64,000 nucleotides of DNA from Pseudomonadota bacterium (GTDB lineage Bacteria; Pseudomonadota; Gammaproteobacteria; Burkholderiales; Rhodocyclaceae): assembly GCA_018240785.1 (NCBI GenBank), contig JAFEFC010000012.1:1-64000 (forward strand), written 5' to 3'. How positions within the stretch are numbered: position 1 is the first letter of the stretch; each line of letters starts with the position of its first letter. This document shows, piece after piece, positions 1 to 8,322 of the stretch. The translations under genes and the position numbers were made by a program. A model generated the notes under the pieces. It saw only the letters and a list, made by a program, of their open reading frames with translations. It ran no database searches and had not been told where the DNA came from.

Positions 1-68
1 ACTTTCCGCCTCACGACTCCCCCAGAACCGCAACAGCCAAAACCACCGCAGCGCTCAAAGAAGGGCGC

Positions 69-96
69 ATTATAAACAGCAAAAGAAAGTGGTCAA
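69..96 (-). promoter_or_regulatory. Strong sigma-70 promoter firing leftwards out of the window
   Basis: On the minus strand TTGACC (91-96) is followed, after a 16-base spacer, by a perfect TATAAT (69-74). Transcription would start near 62 and run off the left edge. The near-consensus quality suits a highly expressed gene such as a ribosomal protein just outside the window; that identity is a guess. The remaining DNA up to 232 shows no gene. Confidence 0.6.
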
Positions 97-232
97 GGGC
101 TTCGAAGAAAATCTCAAAGGAACCGTTCTGTGAGCCTTCGCCGCCAACCCGATCCGACCGACACCGGCCATCGACTTTCGAACGGACTCAGCCGCGCATC
201 GCCAGCCTGAAACACGCATCAACCGGCCGCGA

Positions 233-991
233 CTATTTCCGATGAATGGTGAATCCATTCCAGGTCTGGCTGACCGGCATGATTTCGAGATTGTTGATGT
301 TGATGTGCGGAGGCTGGTTGAGCAGCCAGAAGCAGGTCTCGGCAATATCGGTGGGCTGCACGGGATCGGCGCCTGCATAGGTGGCGTCGTAGCGAGCCTG
401 ATCACCACGAAAACGCACGAGGGTGAATTCGCTCTCGCACAGTCCCGGCTCGAGATTGGTCACGCGCACGCCTGTGCCGGCAAGATCACAACGCAGGTTC
501 AAGGAAAACTGCTGCACGAAGGCCTTCGTGCCGCCATAGACATTCGCGCCGGGATAAGGCCAGTTGCCGGTGGAGGAGCCGATATTCACGATGCTTGCGC
601 CTGCGCCATGAGCGATCAGCCTGGGCAGCAACATGCGTGTCGTGTACATGAGCCCTTTGACGTTGGTGTCGACCATCGCCTCCCAGTCGTCGAGGCTGCA
701 TTCTTGCGCCGGGCCGATCCCCAGTGCCAGGCCGGCGTTATTGATCAGACCACGAAGTCGCGCGAAGTCGTCCGGCAAACCATCGATCGCTCGCTGCATC
801 GCAGCCCGGTCGCGGACATCGACGACCAGTGGCAGCACCGGTGTCTGCTCGGACAATTCCGCTGCAAGCGCATCGAGGCGATCCTTGCGACGACCGGTGA
901 TGATCAGCTTCCAGCCGGCGGCAGCGAACCGCCGTGCGCACGCCTCACCAAAACCCGAGGTCGCGCCGGTGATGAAAAGGCTTGATTCCAT
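233..991 (-). CDS. SDR-family NADP-dependent oxidoreductase (YdfG-like)
   Basis: Classical short-chain dehydrogenase of 252 residues. The N-terminal dinucleotide motif TGATSGFGEACA, the NNAGLALG motif and the catalytic Ser-Tyr-Lys set (IGSSTGNWPYPGANVYGGTKA) are all present. Overall similarity is to YdfG-type 3-hydroxy acid / malonic semialdehyde dehydrogenases, cytoplasmic NADP-dependent enzymes with broad small-substrate range. The start is the ATG at 991, because GGAGGA lies immediately upstream; an upstream in-frame GTG at 1003 falls inside that ribosome binding site. It lies 62 bases after the EamA gene on the same strand and may be co-transcribed. The exact substrate cannot be read from sequence. 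Confidence 0.85.
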   Translation of the reverse strand: MESSLFITGATSGFGEACARRFAAAGWKLIITGRRKDRLDALAAELSEQTPVLPLVVDVRDRAAMQRAIDGLPDDFARLRGLINNAGLALGIGPAQECSLDDWEAMVDTNVKGLMYTTRMLLPRLIAHGAGASIVNIGSSTGNWPYPGANVYGGTKAFVQQFSLNLRCDLAGTGVRVTNLEPGLCESEFTLVRFRGDQARYDATYAGADPVQPTDIAETCFWLLNQPPHININNLEIMPVSQTWNGFTIHRK

Positions 992-1053
992 GGTTCCTCC
1001 CACTCGAAAACCAGATCAGAGAGACTAGCGTCGCCTACTGAGGGGCAGGCTGA

Positions 1054-1983
1054 TCATCGGGTAGCGGCTCTCACCTGCGGTGAGCGACGAGCGATCGTGC
1101 CACGCCACATCGTCGCGATGATGCCGCCGAAAACGAGCGTCATGCCCGCGTAGTGATACCACTGGGGAGCCTCGCCGAGGATCAGCGCCGAAAGGATGGA
1201 CGCAAACACCGGCTGCAGGTGGATGAACAGAGACCCGATCGAGGGCCCGACGACGGCGACTCCGGCGTTGAAACAGACGAATCCGAGGAAGGCGGCGACG
1301 ACGCCCGCATAAAGCACGCCGGCGACCGAACCCATGTTCAGGTGGATCGTTGCACCGGTGCTCAATTCCCACAGATACATCGGAGCCATCACCGCAAGCC
1401 CGACCACGATGAACGCGGCGAGCAGGAGCATCGGGTGGACGCCTTGCGGACGCCACTGCAAACCAACCGTGTAGATGCTCCACGAAAGCACCGCGACCAG
1501 CATCCAGATATCGCCCGTATTGAGGGTAAACCCTAGCAGCACCTCGGCGCTACCACGACTGATGAGCATCAGCACGCCAAGGAGGGAAATCAGCACGCCA
1601 AGCGCCTCCATCCTGCTCAATCGTTTGCCGAGGAACAGAAAGGCCAGCGCGATCGTCGCCACCGGAATGAAGGAGTTAAGCAGTGTCGCGCTGGTGGCGG
1701 TCGTGTACTGCACGGCGACGTAAGAGAACGTGTTGTAACAACCGACTCCGAACACACCGAGAAAGAGCACCCGTTTCCACGCCGCACGCAGCGCCGGCCA
1801 TTGGCTACGCAGATGCGGCAAGGCAAGTGGAAGCACACAGGCAAACGCGACCACCCAGCGCCAGAACGCAAGGGCGACAGGCGGGAGGTCAGCTCGCAGG
1901 CCTCGGCTCATCACCATGTTGCCCGCCCAGAAGAGCGAGGTCACCGTGAGAAGGAGATAGGCAGTGGTGCGTGTGCGCGTCAT
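1054..1983 (-). CDS. EamA/DMT-family transporter
   Basis: A 309-residue inner-membrane protein with about ten hydrophobic segments, arranged as two EamA repeats (roughly residues 8-140 and 155-290). The FWAGN motif in the first helix and the GxxxxSLF.HLQPVFA/ILGE pattern near the end are typical of drug/metabolite exporters. Family members export amino acids, nucleosides or other metabolites; the substrate here is unknown. It is upstream of the SDR gene on the same strand. Two further EamA genes lie at 3386-4306 and 23844-24746, none obviously a recent duplicate of another. Confidence 0.85.
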   Translation of the reverse strand: MTRTRTTAYLLLTVTSLFWAGNMVMSRGLRADLPPVALAFWRWVVAFACVLPLALPHLRSQWPALRAAWKRVLFLGVFGVGCYNTFSYVAVQYTTATSATLLNSFIPVATIALAFLFLGKRLSRMEALGVLISLLGVLMLISRGSAEVLLGFTLNTGDIWMLVAVLSWSIYTVGLQWRPQGVHPMLLLAAFIVVGLAVMAPMYLWELSTGATIHLNMGSVAGVLYAGVVAAFLGFVCFNAGVAVVGPSIGSLFIHLQPVFASILSALILGEAPQWYHYAGMTLVFGGIIATMWRGTIARRSPQVRAATR

Positions 1984-2261
1984 GGTGATCGTGCGGCCCT
2001 GCAGAAAAAACTATCGAACCTGAATGATCGTTATCTTCCTTGGCCGGATAAAGCCCCGTCATTCGGCTAGACCATTCGTATTCGGCAAACAATTCGCGCC
2101 ACCATTCAGGTCATGGCGCACGCGCCTGCATGAAGGCGGGCCGGCGCAGAGGACACCTGCCGGTATCGATGCCGCGGTCGCGCGAGCACTCGTCGTCGGT
2201 GCGCATCGCGTAGAATCCGCGACCCGGGGCCCTTCCCGCCAGATCTTCCGCAAAGCCGAAC

Positions 2262-3356
2262 ATGCCGCTTCCCCGCTTCGACCCCGACGAGTATCACTCC
2301 CAGCTTGACGCCAAGGTCAGCCGCTTCAAGGCGGACTTTGCGGCATTCGGCCTGCCCGAACTCGAGATCTTCAGCTCGGAGCCGCTGCACTACCGCATGC
2401 GGGCGGAATTCCGCATGTGGCATGAAGGCAATCGTGTCGATTACGCGATGTACGATCCGGCGGACCCGCGCAAGCCCGTGGCGATCAACGAATTCCCCGC
2501 TGCGGCCGCAGCGATCGGCGAAGCCATGCCTCGCCTGCGCGAACGGTTGAATGGCTCGGAAACCCTCAAGCGCCGGCTGTTCCAGGCCGAATTCCTCGCG
2601 ACGTTGAGTGGGGAGCTGATGATCACCCTCGTCTATCACCGTCCGCTCGATGAAGCCTGGGTGACCGCCGCGCGCGAGCTGGCGACCGAGCTCAAGGTTC
2701 AGCTCATCGGCCGCAGCCGCAAGCAGAAGATCGTGCTGGACCGCGACTGGCTGCTGGAGGAGTTCGAGCTGGACGGCCGTCATCTGCGCTATCAGCAGAT
2801 CGAGGGGAGCTTCACGCAGCCTAACGGCGGCGTCAATCGCAAGATGCTGGCCTGGACGCGCACGCAGGCGGCGCGCATCGGCGGCGACCTGCTGGAGCTT
2901 TACTGCGGCAATGGCAATTTCACGATCGCGCTGGCACCGCTGTTCGATCGCGTCCTTGCGACCGAACTCAGCAAGCCCTCGGTAAACGCGGCGCGCTACA
3001 ACCTCGAGGCGAATGCCGCGGACAACGTGACGATGGTCCGCATGTCGAGCGAGGAGATCAGCGACGCGATTGCCGGCGGACGCCAGTATCGACGCATGCA
3101 GGGGATCGACCTCGATGCCTATCGCTTCGGCACGCTGTTTGTCGACCCTCCCCGCAGCGGCGTGGACGAGGCGACGCTGCAACTGGCGCGAGGCTTCGAT
3201 GACGTGCTCTACATTTCCTGCAACCCGGAAACGCTGAAGCAGAACGTTGCCGCCCTGCAGGACACGCATCGCATCGCCGCGGCTGCTGCGTTCGACCAGT
3301 TTCCCTACACTCCTCATCTGGAGTGCGGCCTGCACCTCGTCCGCCGCCGGAGCTGA
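2262..3356 (+). CDS. trmA: tRNA (uracil-54-C5)-methyltransferase TrmA
   Basis: S-adenosylmethionine-dependent enzyme that makes ribothymidine at position 54 of the tRNA T-loop. The 364 residues match the usual TrmA length. Motif I LLELYCGNGNF (residues 210-220) binds SAM, VDPPRSG (294-300) is the motif IV region, SCNPETL carries the catalytic Cys320, and Glu354 (HLEC) is the proposed base. TrmA lacks the N-terminal TRAM domain and iron-sulfur cysteines of the rRNA enzymes RlmC/RlmD, and both are absent here. It stands alone, convergent with the EamA gene at 3386. Confidence 0.95.
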   Translation: MPLPRFDPDEYHSQLDAKVSRFKADFAAFGLPELEIFSSEPLHYRMRAEFRMWHEGNRVDYAMYDPADPRKPVAINEFPAAAAAIGEAMPRLRERLNGSETLKRRLFQAEFLATLSGELMITLVYHRPLDEAWVTAARELATELKVQLIGRSRKQKIVLDRDWLLEEFELDGRHLRYQQIEGSFTQPNGGVNRKMLAWTRTQAARIGGDLLELYCGNGNFTIALAPLFDRVLATELSKPSVNAARYNLEANAADNVTMVRMSSEEISDAIAGGRQYRRMQGIDLDAYRFGTLFVDPPRSGVDEATLQLARGFDDVLYISCNPETLKQNVAALQDTHRIAAAAAFDQFPYTPHLECGLHLVRRRS

Positions 3357-3385
3357 TGCTCGCCGAGACGGCCTGAACCGGGAAA

Positions 3386-4306
3386 TCAGCGTGCACGCGA
3401 GGACACCGCGATTCCGGCGACAATCAGCAGGAAGGCCAGCCCATGGTGGGCATGTGGCCATTCGCCGATCGCCGCTGCTGACAGGAGGGCCGCAAACAGC
3501 GGCGTGAGGTTGTAGAAGACGGCAGCCATCTCCGGCCCCGCCTCGGCCACCGCGAGCCCCCAACTGCGGTAGGCGATGATCGATGGGCCGATGGCCATGA
3601 AACCGATCGCTGCCGCCAGCCCCCATGACCACTCCGCCGCCGCGCCTGGAGCGACCACATCGCGCACGAGCGCGCTGCCGACCGCGCACGGAACGCCGAA
3701 CACCGCCTGGGCGACGAGGAATTCCGCCCAGTTCCATGCGGGTCGCCGTTCGCCGAGCATGTGTGCGGGCGGCTTCGCCAGCATCCAGCTATAGACGGAC
3801 CAGCCGAGGATGGCCAGCAACATCAGCAGATCGCCCTCGACGAACTCGACGCGCGTCAGGCTCGAAAGATCGCCGCGCGAGAGCACGAGCGCCACACCCA
3901 ACAGCGACAACGCAGCGCCAACGAGTTGCAGGCGCCTGGGCGTCACCCCGTAGGCCAGCGCACCGATCGCCATGGTCCACACCGGCGAACTCGAGGCGAT
4001 CAGCGTGACGTTGAGCGGCGTGCTGGTGCGCAACGCCATGTACTGCAAGGCGTTGTACCCGCCGATGCCGATCAGCCCCAGCGTGCCGAGGTAGCCCCAG
4101 CGCGTGGCGACCTGCGCCCTCGCCTCCGTCGTCGCCAGCGCGCGCCAACCAAACAGCAGCAGCAGCATGAAAGCCACCACCCAGCGCAAGGCGTTCAGCC
4201 ATAAGGGGCTGATGCTGTCGATCGACATGCGGCCGACCACCGCGTTGCCTGCCCACAGCAGCGGTGGGGTCGCCAGCAACACGGCAAGGCGGGGAGACAG
4301 TTGCAT
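3386..4306 (-). CDS. EamA/DMT-family transporter
   Basis: About 306 residues, ten predicted membrane helices, two EamA repeats. The first helix carries LLWAGNAVVGR, and the second repeat ends with FYNLTPLFAALLSAAAIGEWP, a typical DMT signature. The start is the ATG at 4306 (MQLSPRL), with GGAG seven bases upstream; an upstream in-frame start at 4369 would add a non-hydrophobic extension without homology. Substrate unknown. Its 3' end is 29 bases from the end of trmA, with no clear terminator between them. Confidence 0.82.
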   Translation of the reverse strand: MQLSPRLAVLLATPPLLWAGNAVVGRMSIDSISPLWLNALRWVVAFMLLLLFGWRALATTEARAQVATRWGYLGTLGLIGIGGYNALQYMALRTSTPLNVTLIASSSPVWTMAIGALAYGVTPRRLQLVGAALSLLGVALVLSRGDLSSLTRVEFVEGDLLMLLAILGWSVYSWMLAKPPAHMLGERRPAWNWAEFLVAQAVFGVPCAVGSALVRDVVAPGAAAEWSWGLAAAIGFMAIGPSIIAYRSWGLAVAEAGPEMAAVFYNLTPLFAALLSAAAIGEWPHAHHGLAFLLIVAGIAVSSRAR

Positions 4307-4409
4307 CGGAGCTCCGGGACCCTCCTGCTGGTGGCCCCGGCAAGGCGTCCAGGCAGGAGGTGATACCAAGGGCCCGCCAGTTTAACCAGCGGGTCGTCCC
4401 GGCGGATAC

Positions 4410-4910
4410 TCAGAGGTGATAGAAGTCCAGCACTGCGTTGATCGTGTCGTTCAGCAGCACCACATGCTTGCGCGTGATCTTCCAGCTCTCGCCGGCAGGC
4501 TTGAGGTGATAGGTCGCATAGCCGAAGAAGTGACCCGGCACCGCGAAGCGATAGTAGTGCGTGGACCAGTTCACCCGGACCTCCAGCTCACCGTCAGCGC
4601 CGCCCGCACGGGGGGCGATGCGCACGTTGCTGATCTGGTGCTGCGTGCGCGGCATCGGCGTGCACGCAGCCGACTTGCCGGTGCGGATGCGGTACACGCG
4701 ATCCTCCAGGCCGGAGCGGTTCGCGCAATAGATCAGCGACATGCCACGCTTGGGATCGGTCGTGTACTCGTGCTCGGACGACCACTGCGGCACATGGAAT
4801 TCGCTCTCCTCGTCGAACATGTCGAGGTAGGCATCCCAGTCCTGCGTGTCGCACAGCTCGGCCTTGCGGTACATGAACTGCTCGACCGCGTATTGAAGAT
4901 TCGGATTCAT
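4410..4910 (-). CDS. antB: Anthranilate 1,2-dioxygenase small (beta) subunit, AntB/BenB family
   Basis: A 166-residue ring-hydroxylating dioxygenase beta subunit. It has the cone-shaped NTF2-like fold signature: an early FMYRKAELCDTQDWDAYLDMF helix, a conserved SLIYCANRSGLEDRVYRIRTGKSA segment and a DFYHL C-terminus. The beta subunit gives the alpha3beta3 hexamer structural stability and has no redox centre. It begins four bases after the antA stop codon, so the two are translationally coupled. AntB and BenB are close relatives; the anthranilate assignment rests mainly on the large subunit. Confidence 0.85.
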   Translation of the reverse strand: MNPNLQYAVEQFMYRKAELCDTQDWDAYLDMFDEESEFHVPQWSSEHEYTTDPKRGMSLIYCANRSGLEDRVYRIRTGKSAACTPMPRTQHQISNVRIAPRAGGADGELEVRVNWSTHYYRFAVPGHFFGYATYHLKPAGESWKITRKHVVLLNDTINAVLDFYHL

Positions 4911-4914
4911 GCGC

Positions 4915-6303
4915 TTACTCCTCGTTCGCCATCTGCAGTTTCTTGTCCAGGCCCTTCAGCAGGAACTTCTGCCAGGCGCCGTGCTGATTCACGTACAAGC
5001 CTTCCTGGGTGAATTCGGTGCCGGTCAGCACCGGGCGAATGCCGATCGCCTTGCTGTTGGCAGTCTCGCCCTCGACCCAGTTCTGGTGGCCGCGCGAGAT
5101 GTCGCTCCAGCGCTCAAGCCGTGCCTCGAAGCCGCGTTGCGCTTCACGGAACTCGACCAGATCGTCCGGCGTGCCCATCCCCGACACGTTGAAGAAGTCC
5201 TCGAACTGGCGGATGCGGCTCTCGCGGTCCTTGTCCGACTCTCCCTTCACACCGATGCAGTAGCTGTGGATTTCGGTCTTGTTCCATGCCACCGGTCGGA
5301 TCACCCGCAGTTGCGAGCTGATCTGGTCCATGAAGAAGAGGCTCGGGTAGATGTTCAGATTGCGCAGCCGGTGCATCATCCATTCCGCCTTGGACTGGCC
5401 GAATTCTTCCACCAGCCGCGGCATGATGGTCGCGTAGCCGGGGCGCACCGACGGGTTCGGCATGTCGCTGAACAGCAGGCTGTGGCCATTGCGGAAGGAG
5501 AAGAAACCATCGTCGGTTTCGGCGTCGCCGGCACCCAGCTTGCTGTAGTCAAGCGTGCTTTCCACCTTGCCGCCCTTGTCGGCGTTAACCTCGTGGCGAT
5601 GCTTCACGGTGGCGACGTAGTTGTAGTGCACCGTGCTGACGTGATAGCCGTCCAAGCCGTTTTCGCACTGCAGCTTCCAGTTGCCGTCGTAGGTGTATTG
5701 CGAGCGCCCGGGCAGCACTTCGAGTTCGCCCGTGGGTGACTGCGCCACCATCATGTCGAAGAAGGCCTTGGCGTCGCCGAGGTATTCCTCCAGCGTCTCG
5801 GTACCTTCGACATCCAGGTTGATGAAGACGAAGCCCCCGTAACTCTCGATGCGCGCCTTCTTGAGGTCGTGCTTGCCGAGATCGAAATTCTCCTCGTACT
5901 CGGAAGGCGCCTTCACCTTCAGCAGGCGGCCATCGCTCTTGTACGTCCAGGCGTGGAACGAGCAGGTGAAGCTCGACGCCTTGCCCTTGTGCAGGCGCGT
6001 CAGGGTCGCGCCGCGATGCTGGCAGGCATTGACCAGGGCGTTGAGCTTGCCGTCCGCGCTGCGGGTGATGATCATCGGCTGGCGACCGGCACGCATCGTC
6101 ACATAGTCGTTCGGGTTGGCGATCTCGCTCTCGTGGCAGGCGAAGATCCAGTTCTTCTCGAAGATCATCTCCATCTCGAGATCGAACAGCTCCGGCTCGG
6201 TGAACATCTCGCGGGCAATGCGATAAACGCCTTCGACAGGGCGGAAGTCGAGGCAGTCTTTGACGAAATCACGCCATTCGGCGTAGGTGCGCTGGGTATT
6301 CAT
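4915..6303 (-). CDS. antA: Anthranilate 1,2-dioxygenase large (alpha) subunit
   Basis: A 462-residue Rieske non-heme iron oxygenase. The [2Fe-2S] ligands are Cys94, His96, Cys114 and His117; the mononuclear iron site is His221 and His226 (GYHVSTVH), with Asp218 as the electron-bridging residue. Segments such as MFTEPELFDLEME, FDMMVAQSPTGELEVLPG and FNVSGMGTPDDLVEFREAQ match AntA as I recall it from pseudomonads. The enzyme converts anthranilate to catechol with release of CO2 and ammonia, using electrons from a reductase. No antC-like reductase gene lies nearby, so it must come from elsewhere. GGGGA precedes the ATG. The divergent AraC-type gene is the likely activator. A benzoate-type substrate remains possible. 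Confidence 0.87.
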   Translation of the reverse strand: MNTQRTYAEWRDFVKDCLDFRPVEGVYRIAREMFTEPELFDLEMEMIFEKNWIFACHESEIANPNDYVTMRAGRQPMIITRSADGKLNALVNACQHRGATLTRLHKGKASSFTCSFHAWTYKSDGRLLKVKAPSEYEENFDLGKHDLKKARIESYGGFVFINLDVEGTETLEEYLGDAKAFFDMMVAQSPTGELEVLPGRSQYTYDGNWKLQCENGLDGYHVSTVHYNYVATVKHRHEVNADKGGKVESTLDYSKLGAGDAETDDGFFSFRNGHSLLFSDMPNPSVRPGYATIMPRLVEEFGQSKAEWMMHRLRNLNIYPSLFFMDQISSQLRVIRPVAWNKTEIHSYCIGVKGESDKDRESRIRQFEDFFNVSGMGTPDDLVEFREAQRGFEARLERWSDISRGHQNWVEGETANSKAIGIRPVLTGTEFTQEGLYVNQHGAWQKFLLKGLDKKLQMANEE

Positions 6304-6440
6304 GTTGTCCCCTCATGTCAGGTGTGCGACGGGGGCCATTACACGCCTGTCGCGCCAGCCCTTCTATCCGCGAAGTTGGCCATTTCTGTCCACATTTTCC
6401 GGCGCGGGATGAACGCCGCTGCCGGGCGCTGCGCCACCGA
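6304..6440. promoter_or_regulatory. antA/AraC-regulator divergent control region
   Basis: Non-coding DNA between antA and the AraC-type gene. On the minus strand, GGATA (plus-strand 6365-6369) preceded by CCAA-N6 loosely resembles an XylS-type half-site (TGCA-N6-GGNTA), and TGGA-N6-TGG lies just upstream. These are weak matches, offered as candidate activator sites for antAB. No near-consensus -35 element for antA was seen, which fits an activator-dependent promoter. Confidence 0.3.
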
Positions 6441-6468
6441 TTGCGCGGCCGGGTGAAAAAGCTATGAT
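6441..6468 (+). promoter_or_regulatory. Candidate promoter of the AraC-type regulator gene
   Basis: TTGCGC (6441-6446) and TATGAT (6463-6468) are separated by 16 bases. If real, transcription starts near 6475. That would put the in-frame ATG at 6464 inside the -10 element and rule it out as a start codon. Confidence 0.4.
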
Positions 6469-6544
6469 TTACAAGGAAGTGAACGACAGACTCACTCGCA
6501 CTCGACCACCCCAGCCCAAGCCCCCCGACGGGACACCCTCCCCG

Positions 6545-7573
6545 ATGCCGAGACACATCGTTCCTCTTGCCCCCGAAGCTGCCGAAACACCCGACATCCG
6601 CGTGGTACGCCGCGACCTGGATGGCGCGCGCTCGTGGATGGAAGCCATCTGCGGGCCGCACTGGCTCAAGGTCGGGGCGCCAAGCCGGCTCCAGTTCCAG
6701 CACTCGGGCAACGTGCTGAAATCGATGTCGACGACGATGGGGCTGATCGAGTACGGCACCGACGTCACCGTCGGCATCGACACCGAGACGCCTCTCAACT
6801 GCTACAGCGTCAGCCTGCCCATCTCCGGCCAGCAGGAATTGTCGATACGCGGGAACCTGCTCGTTTCCGACCCCGACACCGGAGTGATCGTGTCGCCCGA
6901 CGCCCTGCAGGAACTCACCATTGCCGGAAACTGCCGCAAGCTGCTGGTTGCCATCCCGCGCCCCGCGATGCGGCAGGTGCTGGAGGAACTGCTGCAGCAT
7001 CCGGCGGAAAGGCCGCTCGTCTTCGAACCGGGCATGGACGCCGCCAATGGCCGCCAGGCCTCCTGGTGGCGCATGGTGCGGCACATGATCAGCGAGATGG
7101 AGGGTGCGGCCGGCGACCTGTATGGCAACACCTTCTTCTCCGGTGATCTCGAGAAGGCGCTGATCAAGGGGCTGATCCTTTCGCAGCCCAACAACTACAC
7201 GACCGAACTCGAACAGGCCGGGAGCATCAGGCTGCCCCATTACCTGCTGCGGGCGCGCGATTTCATGCACGCGAACGTGCGCGAGGACATCGCGCTGGAA
7301 GACATCGAGGCCGTCTCCGGCGTCGCGCGCTCCAGGCTGTTCGAGGACTTCAAGCACTATCTCGGCCTGTCACCCATGGCCTACCTGAAGAAATTCCGCC
7401 TCGAACAGGTGCGCCGCGCGTTGATCGCCGATCGAGGAACGGGCAACGTATCTTCCATTGCCATGGACTGGGGCTTCTCCCACCTTGGCCGTTTCTCGAT
7501 CGAGTACCGCAAGCTCTTCGGCGAGACACCTTCCCAGACGCTGGCGCGCCATCAGGCCAAGGCAGCGGGATGA
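6545..7573 (+). CDS. AraC/XylS-family transcriptional regulator, probable AntR
   Basis: About 342 residues. The N-terminal half is an AraC-binding-like ligand domain (VTVGIDTETPLNCYSVSLPISGQ region), and the C-terminal ~100 residues hold the double helix-turn-helix, including IEAVSGVARSRLFEDFK and the second motif IAMDWGFSHLGRFSIEYRKLFGE. Divergent placement next to antAB and family membership suggest an anthranilate-responsive activator like AntR; that role is inferred. I prefer the ATG at 6545. An upstream ATG at 6464 adds a proline-rich, non-conserved 27 residues and overlaps a likely -10 element. Confidence 0.78.
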   Translation: MPRHIVPLAPEAAETPDIRVVRRDLDGARSWMEAICGPHWLKVGAPSRLQFQHSGNVLKSMSTTMGLIEYGTDVTVGIDTETPLNCYSVSLPISGQQELSIRGNLLVSDPDTGVIVSPDALQELTIAGNCRKLLVAIPRPAMRQVLEELLQHPAERPLVFEPGMDAANGRQASWWRMVRHMISEMEGAAGDLYGNTFFSGDLEKALIKGLILSQPNNYTTELEQAGSIRLPHYLLRARDFMHANVREDIALEDIEAVSGVARSRLFEDFKHYLGLSPMAYLKKFRLEQVRRALIADRGTGNVSSIAMDWGFSHLGRFSIEYRKLFGETPSQTLARHQAKAAG

Positions 7574-7760
7574 GGCGGGCACTACCCTACCCCTCGCGAC
7601 CATGCCCGGGACCGGCCATCACGCAATCCATATGTAGGCTATCAGCCACGGCATCGCATGTGCCCCGGCCCCGCTCGTAAACTCGCCTTGACGATGCGAT
7701 CGCGTGCAGCAAGCCGGCCACGGTCGTCCAGTTACGAACTCGCCCACCTGGAGCTGAAGC

Positions 7761-8234
7761 ATGAGCTACGAAATCAAGTCGATCCTGTACGCCTCCGATC
7801 TCACACCCCGCTCGCCCGCGGTGTTTCTGCATGCGGTCGGCCTCGCCATGAAGTTCGGCGCCAAGCTTCACGCGGTGACCGTCACGCTGCCTGCCACCAG
7901 CCTGCCCTACGAGGAGTTCATCAGCGAAGAAAAGATGGACGAGATCAAGCTGGCCGGCCACAAGAAGGCCGAGGCACTGCTTCGCCAGCGCATCGACGTC
8001 TTCGCCGAGACTTATCCCGAGCTCGACGTTAAGAGCGTGCTGGCCAGCGTACGGGCGCTGGAAGGGGAACCCTCGCGCCGCATCCTCGACGTGGCCAAGC
8101 ATGTGCTGGCTGACGTCATCGTGATGGGCTCGCGCGGCCACAGCACGCTGGGCGAACTGCTGCTGGGCTCGGTCGCCCACAAGGTCACCATGAAGGCCGA
8201 CATCCCGGTCATGCTGGTGCCGATCGACCGCTGA
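7761..8234 (+). CDS. Universal stress protein, UspA family
   Basis: A single-domain Usp of 157 residues. The ATP-binding signature is intact: IVMGSRGHS followed nine residues later by GSVAHKV, with ILYASDLTPRSPAVFLHA at the N-terminus. Such proteins form dimers, bind ATP and support survival under starvation or redox stress. The start has GGAGCTGAAGC just upstream. It stands alone and is closed by a strong hairpin at 8252-8305. The 187 bases before it contain no gene. Confidence 0.88.
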   Translation: MSYEIKSILYASDLTPRSPAVFLHAVGLAMKFGAKLHAVTVTLPATSLPYEEFISEEKMDEIKLAGHKKAEALLRQRIDVFAETYPELDVKSVLASVRALEGEPSRRILDVAKHVLADVIVMGSRGHSTLGELLLGSVAHKVTMKADIPVMLVPIDR

Positions 8235-8251
8235 CTGCCTGCCTCTCCAAG

Positions 8252-8309
8252 GATGGGGCCGTGGCGGCTGGGCGGAAAAACCTGCCCAGCCGCCACGGCC
8301 CCATCATTT
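8252..8309. terminator. Bidirectional terminator hairpin between usp and the LysR gene
   Basis: Perfect 22-bp inverted repeat: left arm 8252-8273 and right arm 8284-8305, with an A-rich 10-base loop. It sits between convergent genes ending at 8234 and 8323. The right side runs into CATTTG, and on the other strand the A-rich loop does not give a T-run, so rho-independent action is likely but not textbook. Confidence 0.7.
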
Positions 8310-8322
8310 GTCGCCATCCCGC

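Noticed and set aside
2106-3737. 543-codon minus-strand frame across trmA
   Set aside because: It overlaps trmA entirely and has an Arg-rich translation typical of antisense frames.
6464-6544. N-terminal extension of the AraC-type regulator from ATG 6464
   Set aside because: The ATG lies in a TATGAT -10-like element and the extension is proline-rich and unlike family N-termini.
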